Shown here: positions 12,269-16,348 of the stretch, one piece after another
How positions within the stretch are numbered: the first letter of the stretch is position 1
Layout: each line of letters begins with the position of its first letter
Source: an uncultured Bacilli bacterium
GTDB taxonomy: Bacteria; Bacillota_I; Bacilli_A; RF39; UBA660
NCBI GenBank assembly: GCA_910578745.1
Contig: CAJTSN010000037.1
Location: 1 to 16,348 of the forward strand
DNA: 16,348 bases
Direction of reading: 5' to 3'
Translations under genes and position numbers: made by a program
Notes under the pieces: model-generated
Databases searched by the model: none
What the model saw: only the letters and a program-made list of their open reading frames with translations
What the model was told of the DNA's origin: nothing

Positions 12269-14668
12269 ATGTATAAGTTTAATGAAATAGAAAAAAAATG
12301 GCAAAAAAGATGGGAAGAGAGGCAAACTTTTAAGATCGGAATTGATCAAACAAAAGAAAAATTTTATATGCTTGTTGAATTTCCATATCCATCAGGCGTA
12401 GGATTACATGTCGGACATGCTCGTGTATATACGGCCTCTGATGTACAGGCCCGCTTTAGAAAAGCTAGAGGATACAATGTATTATTTCCAATGGGTTGGG
12501 ATGCTTTTGGTTCTCCTGCTGAACAGTATGCGATTAAAAATCACATCCATCCAAAAGAGGCGGTTCAAGAAAATATTCAAGTATTTAAGGGACAGATGAA
12601 ATCTTTAGGACTTGCGATTGATTGGTCTCGTGAATTTTCAACCACTGACCCAGAATATTATAAATTGACACAATGGCAATTTTTAAAGTTTTATGAAAAA
12701 GGACTTGCTTATAAGGCAGAAAAAGAAATCAATTGGTGTCCAAATTGTAAGACTGGTCTTTCAAACGAAGATGCTCAAGGTGGTGTGTGTGAACGATGTG
12801 GAGAAGCAACTGAGAAAAAACTTAAAAATCAATGGGTACTTCGAATGAGCGATTATGCGGATAAACTTCTTGACGGATTAAAAGATACAAAGTTTTTAGA
12901 TAAAGTCAAAACCGCACAAGTCAATTGGATTGGAAAAAGCGTTGGAGCAACGGTTGAATTTCCATTAAAAGAAGTGGAAGACAAACTTGAGGTTTTTACA
13001 ACGAGATGTGATACATTATATGGAGTCACATTTATGGTTATTTCTCCTGAACATCCTTATCTAGAAAAATATAAAGAACAAATTCAAAATATAGAAGAGA
13101 TAGAAAAATATAAAGAAATGGCACGTCATAAAAGTGAAATTGAAAGAACCGATAATACAAAAGAGAAAACGGGTATTGCTATTGAGGGACTTAAGGCTAT
13201 AAATCCAATTACAAAGAAGGAAATTCCAATCTGGGTAAGTGATTATGTTCTTATGCATTATGGAACAGGGGCTATTATGGCTGTTCCTGCTCATGATGAG
13301 AGAGACTATGCTTTTGCAAAAAAATTCAATATTCCGATTCTACCTGTTATTGAAGGGGGAAACATAGAAAACGAAGCTTATATAGGTGATGGAGTACATA
13401 TTCATTCCGACATTTTAGATGGTCTTGAAAAAGAAGAAGCGATTCAAAAAATGCTTGCTTATTTAGAAGAAAACAAGATAGGAAAGAAAACGGTCAATTA
13501 TAAGTTACAAGATTGGATCTTTTCAAGACAGAGATTCTGGGGAGAACCGATTCCTATGATTTCTTGTCCAAAGTGTGGATGGGTACCTGTAAAAGAAAAA
13601 GACTTACCAGTCGTTTTACCAGATGTAAGTGCGTATGAGCCAACAGAAACAGGAGAAAGTCCACTTGCAAATATTGAAGAATGGGTGAATGTAAAATGTC
13701 CATGTTGTGGAATGGACGCAAAAAGGGAAACGGATACGATGCCAAACTGGGCAGGCTCAAGTTGGTACTGGTTACGTTATATGGATCCCCATAATGAGTC
13801 TGCGATTGCGAGTCAGGAAGCTTTACGTTATTTTGGACAAGTCGATTTATATGATGGTGGTATGGAACACGCCACTAGACACTTACTTTATGCTCGTTTT
13901 TGGAATATTTTCTTACATGAACAAGGACTTGTTCCTTATAGTGAGCCATTTTTGAAACGAATCAGCCATGGTATGATTTTGGGCCCAAATGGTGATAAAA
14001 TGAGTAAAAGTAAGGGAAATGTAGTCAATCCAAACGATATGGTACGAGAATATGGAGCAGATGCTCTTCGAACATATGAAATGTTTATTGGGGATTATGC
14101 GAAAGATGCCGCATGGAATGAATCTGGACTTAAAGGCTGCTTTAAATTTTTAAATCGGGTTTGGAATTTACAAGAAAAAGTGAATGAAGAAAATAAAACG
14201 ACGCCTTCTTTAGAAAGTTGTATTCATAAAACGATTAAGAAAGTAACAGAGGATATTGAAAATTTAGATTATAATACGGCAGTCTCTGCTTTGATGATTT
14301 TGTTAAACGAATATGAGAAACAAGAAAGCATTAGTAGAGAAGACTATAAAATTTTACTTCAATTACTAAATCCTTTCGCACCACATATGACAGAAGAACT
14401 TGCTGAAATTTTAAAATATGATTCTGAAATTTCTGCTATGGCATGGCCTAGTTATGATGAGGAGAAACTAGTAGAAGATACATTTACAATGGTTGTACAA
14501 GTAAATGGACGGGTGAGAGGAAAAATCGAAATAGATACAAATACAACAGAAGAAGAAATGAAAGAAAAAGCAAAACAAATTGAGAATGTAAAAGTGTTTA
14601 TTGAAGGAAAGACAATTATAAAAGAAATTGTGATTTCTAAGAAACTTGTCAATATTGTTGTTCAGTAA
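12269..14668 (+). CDS. leuS: Leucyl-tRNA synthetase
   Basis: A 799-residue class I synthetase that charges tRNA-Leu with leucine, near the usual bacterial length of about 805. The HIGH motif is HVGHA (47-51, after YPSGVGL) and the KMSKS loop is KMSKSKGN (577-584). Two zinc-binding clusters are visible: CPNC...CERC around 156-177 and CPKC...CPCC around 433-480. The editing domain lies at about 220-420, with the TTRCDTLYGVTF threonine-rich segment and the GTGAIMAVPAHDERDYAFA loop. The C-terminal anticodon domain ends with VQVNGRVRGKIEID and a small tRNA-binding tail. The start has AAAGGTGAT upstream. It is last in the T-box operon. Essential housekeeping gene; no defect seen. Confidence 0.97.
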   Translation: MYKFNEIEKKWQKRWEERQTFKIGIDQTKEKFYMLVEFPYPSGVGLHVGHARVYTASDVQARFRKARGYNVLFPMGWDAFGSPAEQYAIKNHIHPKEAVQENIQVFKGQMKSLGLAIDWSREFSTTDPEYYKLTQWQFLKFYEKGLAYKAEKEINWCPNCKTGLSNEDAQGGVCERCGEATEKKLKNQWVLRMSDYADKLLDGLKDTKFLDKVKTAQVNWIGKSVGATVEFPLKEVEDKLEVFTTRCDTLYGVTFMVISPEHPYLEKYKEQIQNIEEIEKYKEMARHKSEIERTDNTKEKTGIAIEGLKAINPITKKEIPIWVSDYVLMHYGTGAIMAVPAHDERDYAFAKKFNIPILPVIEGGNIENEAYIGDGVHIHSDILDGLEKEEAIQKMLAYLEENKIGKKTVNYKLQDWIFSRQRFWGEPIPMISCPKCGWVPVKEKDLPVVLPDVSAYEPTETGESPLANIEEWVNVKCPCCGMDAKRETDTMPNWAGSSWYWLRYMDPHNESAIASQEALRYFGQVDLYDGGMEHATRHLLYARFWNIFLHEQGLVPYSEPFLKRISHGMILGPNGDKMSKSKGNVVNPNDMVREYGADALRTYEMFIGDYAKDAAWNESGLKGCFKFLNRVWNLQEKVNEENKTTPSLESCIHKTIKKVTEDIENLDYNTAVSALMILLNEYEKQESISREDYKILLQLLNPFAPHMTEELAEILKYDSEISAMAWPSYDEEKLVEDTFTMVVQVNGRVRGKIEIDTNTTEEEMKEKAKQIENVKVFIEGKTIIKEIVISKKLVNIVVQ

Positions 14669-14734
14669 CTTTTCTATTTACTAGGCGTTTTTCTCTTTTA
14701 CCTCTTGTGTTTTAAAGTATTCTTTTTAGTAGAT

Positions 14735-14926
14735 ATGGGCATTTTCATTTATGAATATTTATTTTTCGTAAGTATTTTAACAGGTATAAATGTGATTGCC
14801 TTTTCCTCTGGTCGAAGTAAAGGACATAGGGGCAGTATTTCGACTGGAGACTCTTTTGAAAGTTCTGGTGGAAACCATGGAGGTGGTGGTTCATCAGGAG
14901 GAGGAGGCTCTTCTAGAAATTTCTAA
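14735..14926 (+). CDS. Small membrane protein with Gly/Ser-rich tail
   Basis: 63 residues from ATG 14735: one membrane segment (about 5-25), then a soluble tail ending GGNHGGGGSSGGGGSSRNF. Such Gly/Ser tails occur at the ends of several membrane proteins, for instance DUF2207 and TPM-domain proteins, but nothing else of those families is present. The start is uncertain. No good ribosome binding site precedes ATG 14735, and a TTG at 14705 in the same frame is no better. The frame is the same as leuS and opens directly after its stop. The biased tail and a strong terminator shortly downstream favour a real gene or the surviving end of a longer one. Function unknown. Confidence 0.5.
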   Translation: MGIFIYEYLFFVSILTGINVIAFSSGRSKGHRGSISTGDSFESSGGNHGGGGSSGGGGSSRNF

Positions 14927-14980
14927 AGTGGAAGTAGAGTTGTAGAAGGATTTAAAAATGTAATGAAATTTATAATTTTT

Positions 14981-15008
14981 AAGGGTTTTAAAAGAAAATC
15001 CTTTTTTT
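14981..15008 (+). terminator. Strong rho-independent terminator
   Basis: AAGGGTTTT (14981-14989) pairs with AAAATCCTT (14995-15003), with one G-U pair and a 5-base loop, followed by seven T. It ends the leuS region transcript. Confidence 0.9.
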
Positions 15009-15166
15009 GTATAATGAATTGTTTTTGTTAAATTGAAATAGAAAATAGTAAAAGAATCAAAATTTATTAAAATGAATTTCTTAGGGAAGAAAACTAGGAA
15101 TTTTTGTGTTTTTATTTTAAAAATTTTATTTATGTGATAAAATAAGGCGCATTAGGAGGAGACATT

Positions 15167-16348
15167 ATGAAGGGTGTGCAAGAAAATAAAGATATAGAGA
15201 ATTTTATAGAAGAACAAAAAAAGAGTCGTATCGATCAAGTAAAACAAGAACGTACTAAGATAGAAGAAGAAGTATTTAAGGGAAATTGCAGTAAGGCGGA
15301 GGAGATGTTTTTAAATAGTCCTTATCAAGAAGAGGAAGCGTTTTTCTATGTTTATTTAAAGATTTTGTATGCTCAAAATCGTGTAGAAGAAATGATGAAA
15401 ATATTTGAAAATACTAAATATGCAGATTCAATACATGTACAGGGAGAATATCTAAAATATCTTTATCTAAAAAAGGACTATACCTCTATTTTGACACGTT
15501 ATGAAAGATTAAAGCATTATGAAAATCCTAAAATTTTTTCATATTATGTAAGAGCTATTTCTAAAACAAAAGGTATTGCTCAAGCCCTTTATTTAATTGA
15601 GAGTAGAAATTGGAAAGAGGAAATACACGTAGAAGCCTTAAAAATTCATTTATTAAGAGTTTGTGGTTCTTTAGAAGAAGCTTTAGATTTATGTCAAACG
15701 AGTGTGAATAGAAAAAAATTAAAAATAGTGGCGGAAGAAATATATTTGTTATCTAAATTAGGAAGATATGAAGAAGCTTATCAAATTGTAATGCATAGTA
15801 ACTATAAGGATTATTTAATTATAAAGACAAGCCTTATTTCTGTTTTATGTGAATGGTACATTTCAACGGGAAGAAAAAATACGCAATTATTAGAGAAAGC
15901 TGAGAGGTGTATAGATAAGAATTTATTGCAAATAGATAGAAGACACTTTAAAGCTTATATGTTTTTTGTAACTGTATCTCAATCAACAGAGTTGGCGAAG
16001 AGGGAAGAAAATGATAACGAAGAAGTATTAAGAGAGAAAGAAAAAGAGGGAATCATTGCAAAACAACTTGGATACATTTATGAAGGAACGTTTGATATGG
16101 AAGTGCTTGAAAATGCGAATATAGATCAGTTTCAAAAAGATATTTTGGCTTATCTCCATAAAAATTATAAAAAAGAAGCTTTTCGGGTTGTAAAACGTTT
16201 AAAAGAAGGATATAAAGAAAGTAGAGAGAAAGTGAAAATTTTTAACCGAATACAAGCTATAATTGAACAGAAAAATTCGTTATTTGATATTACTTTGTAT
16301 AGTAATCTTCTACGTGTAAAAATAGAATATTCTAATAATAAGGGGTAC
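15167..16348 (+). CDS. Large helical-repeat (TPR-like) protein, incomplete at the right edge
   Basis: Open from ATG 15167 to the window end with no stop, giving 394 codons. AGGAGGAG at 15154-15161 is a strong ribosome binding site, five bases from the start. A TGATAAAAT extended -10 at 15135-15143 may be its promoter, and TATAAT at 15010-15015 is an alternative further upstream. The N-terminus is a charged helix (ENFIEEQKKSRIDQVKQERTKIEEE). From about 35 on, pairs of amphipathic helices recur with TPR-like spacing, for example SLEEALDLCQ and LGRYEEAYQIVMHS. There is no signal peptide or membrane segment, so it is cytoplasmic and probably a protein-interaction scaffold. I do not recognise the family; the C-terminal part outside the window would decide. 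Confidence 0.8.
   Translation, partial: MKGVQENKDIENFIEEQKKSRIDQVKQERTKIEEEVFKGNCSKAEEMFLNSPYQEEEAFFYVYLKILYAQNRVEEMMKIFENTKYADSIHVQGEYLKYLYLKKDYTSILTRYERLKHYENPKIFSYYVRAISKTKGIAQALYLIESRNWKEEIHVEALKIHLLRVCGSLEEALDLCQTSVNRKKLKIVAEEIYLLSKLGRYEEAYQIVMHSNYKDYLIIKTSLISVLCEWYISTGRKNTQLLEKAERCIDKNLLQIDRRHFKAYMFFVTVSQSTELAKREENDNEEVLREKEKEGIIAKQLGYIYEGTFDMEVLENANIDQFQKDILAYLHKNYKKEAFRVVKRLKEGYKESREKVKIFNRIQAIIEQKNSLFDITLYSNLLRVKIEYSNNKGY

Noticed and set aside
13061..13294. Antisense frame within leuS, and similar minus-strand frames in nrdD
   Set aside because: Shadows of strongly coding genes, without ribosome binding sites or recognisable motifs.

Overview
The window comes from a low-GC, spore-forming, anaerobic Firmicute, most likely a gut-type member of the Bacilli/Erysipelotrichia side of the phylum. 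The clues are AT-rich coding, strong AGGAGG ribosome binding sites, a SpoVIF-type sporulation protein, an oxygen-independent class III ribonucleotide reductase, and a T-box in front of leuS. TGA is used as a stop codon (nrdG and the small membrane protein before leuS), so this is the standard bacterial code and not a mycoplasma code.

Layout. 40-1137: a secreted or membrane-anchored surface protein with tail-fibre-like motifs, followed by a terminator. 1171-2368: a long stretch without an intact gene. It holds a decayed IS66-type transposase on the minus strand (bracketed by a 12-bp inverted match), an excellent plus-strand promoter, and a possible structured RNA or long leader. 2369-3645: a secreted metzincin-type zinc protease and a membrane-anchored partner of unknown function, then a terminator. 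3797-4710 (minus): spoVIF and a Crp/Fnr-family regulator. 4751-4766: a perfect 16-bp palindrome in the divergent promoter region. 4816-9813 (plus): a nucleotide operon with a frameshifted, catalytically dead NrdD paralog, the active NrdD, its activase NrdG, and a dUTPase. 9855-10307: a VanZ-like membrane protein. 10478-11440: a type IV prepilin N-terminus joined to a phage tail collar domain. 11510-14668: a leucine T-box controlling a small membrane protein, a 43-residue protein and leuS. 14735-14926: a small Gly/Ser-tailed protein. 15167 to the right edge: a helical-repeat protein, incomplete.

How the genes work together. NrdD reduces ribonucleoside triphosphates using a glycyl radical installed by NrdG, and dUTPase clears dUTP and supplies dUMP. 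The palindrome has Crp/Fnr half-site geometry. It overlaps the -35 box of the regulator's own promoter and is centred near -41.5 of the nrd promoter, which suggests autoregulation and class II-type control of anaerobic dNTP synthesis.

The most unusual feature is the NrdD paralog at the head of the operon. It keeps the ATP-cone and the barrel scaffold. It has Ser where both active-site Cys should be, has lost the entire zinc/glycyl-radical C-terminus, and is split by a +1 frame change. It is either a degrading pseudogene or a pseudo-enzyme with a regulatory role.
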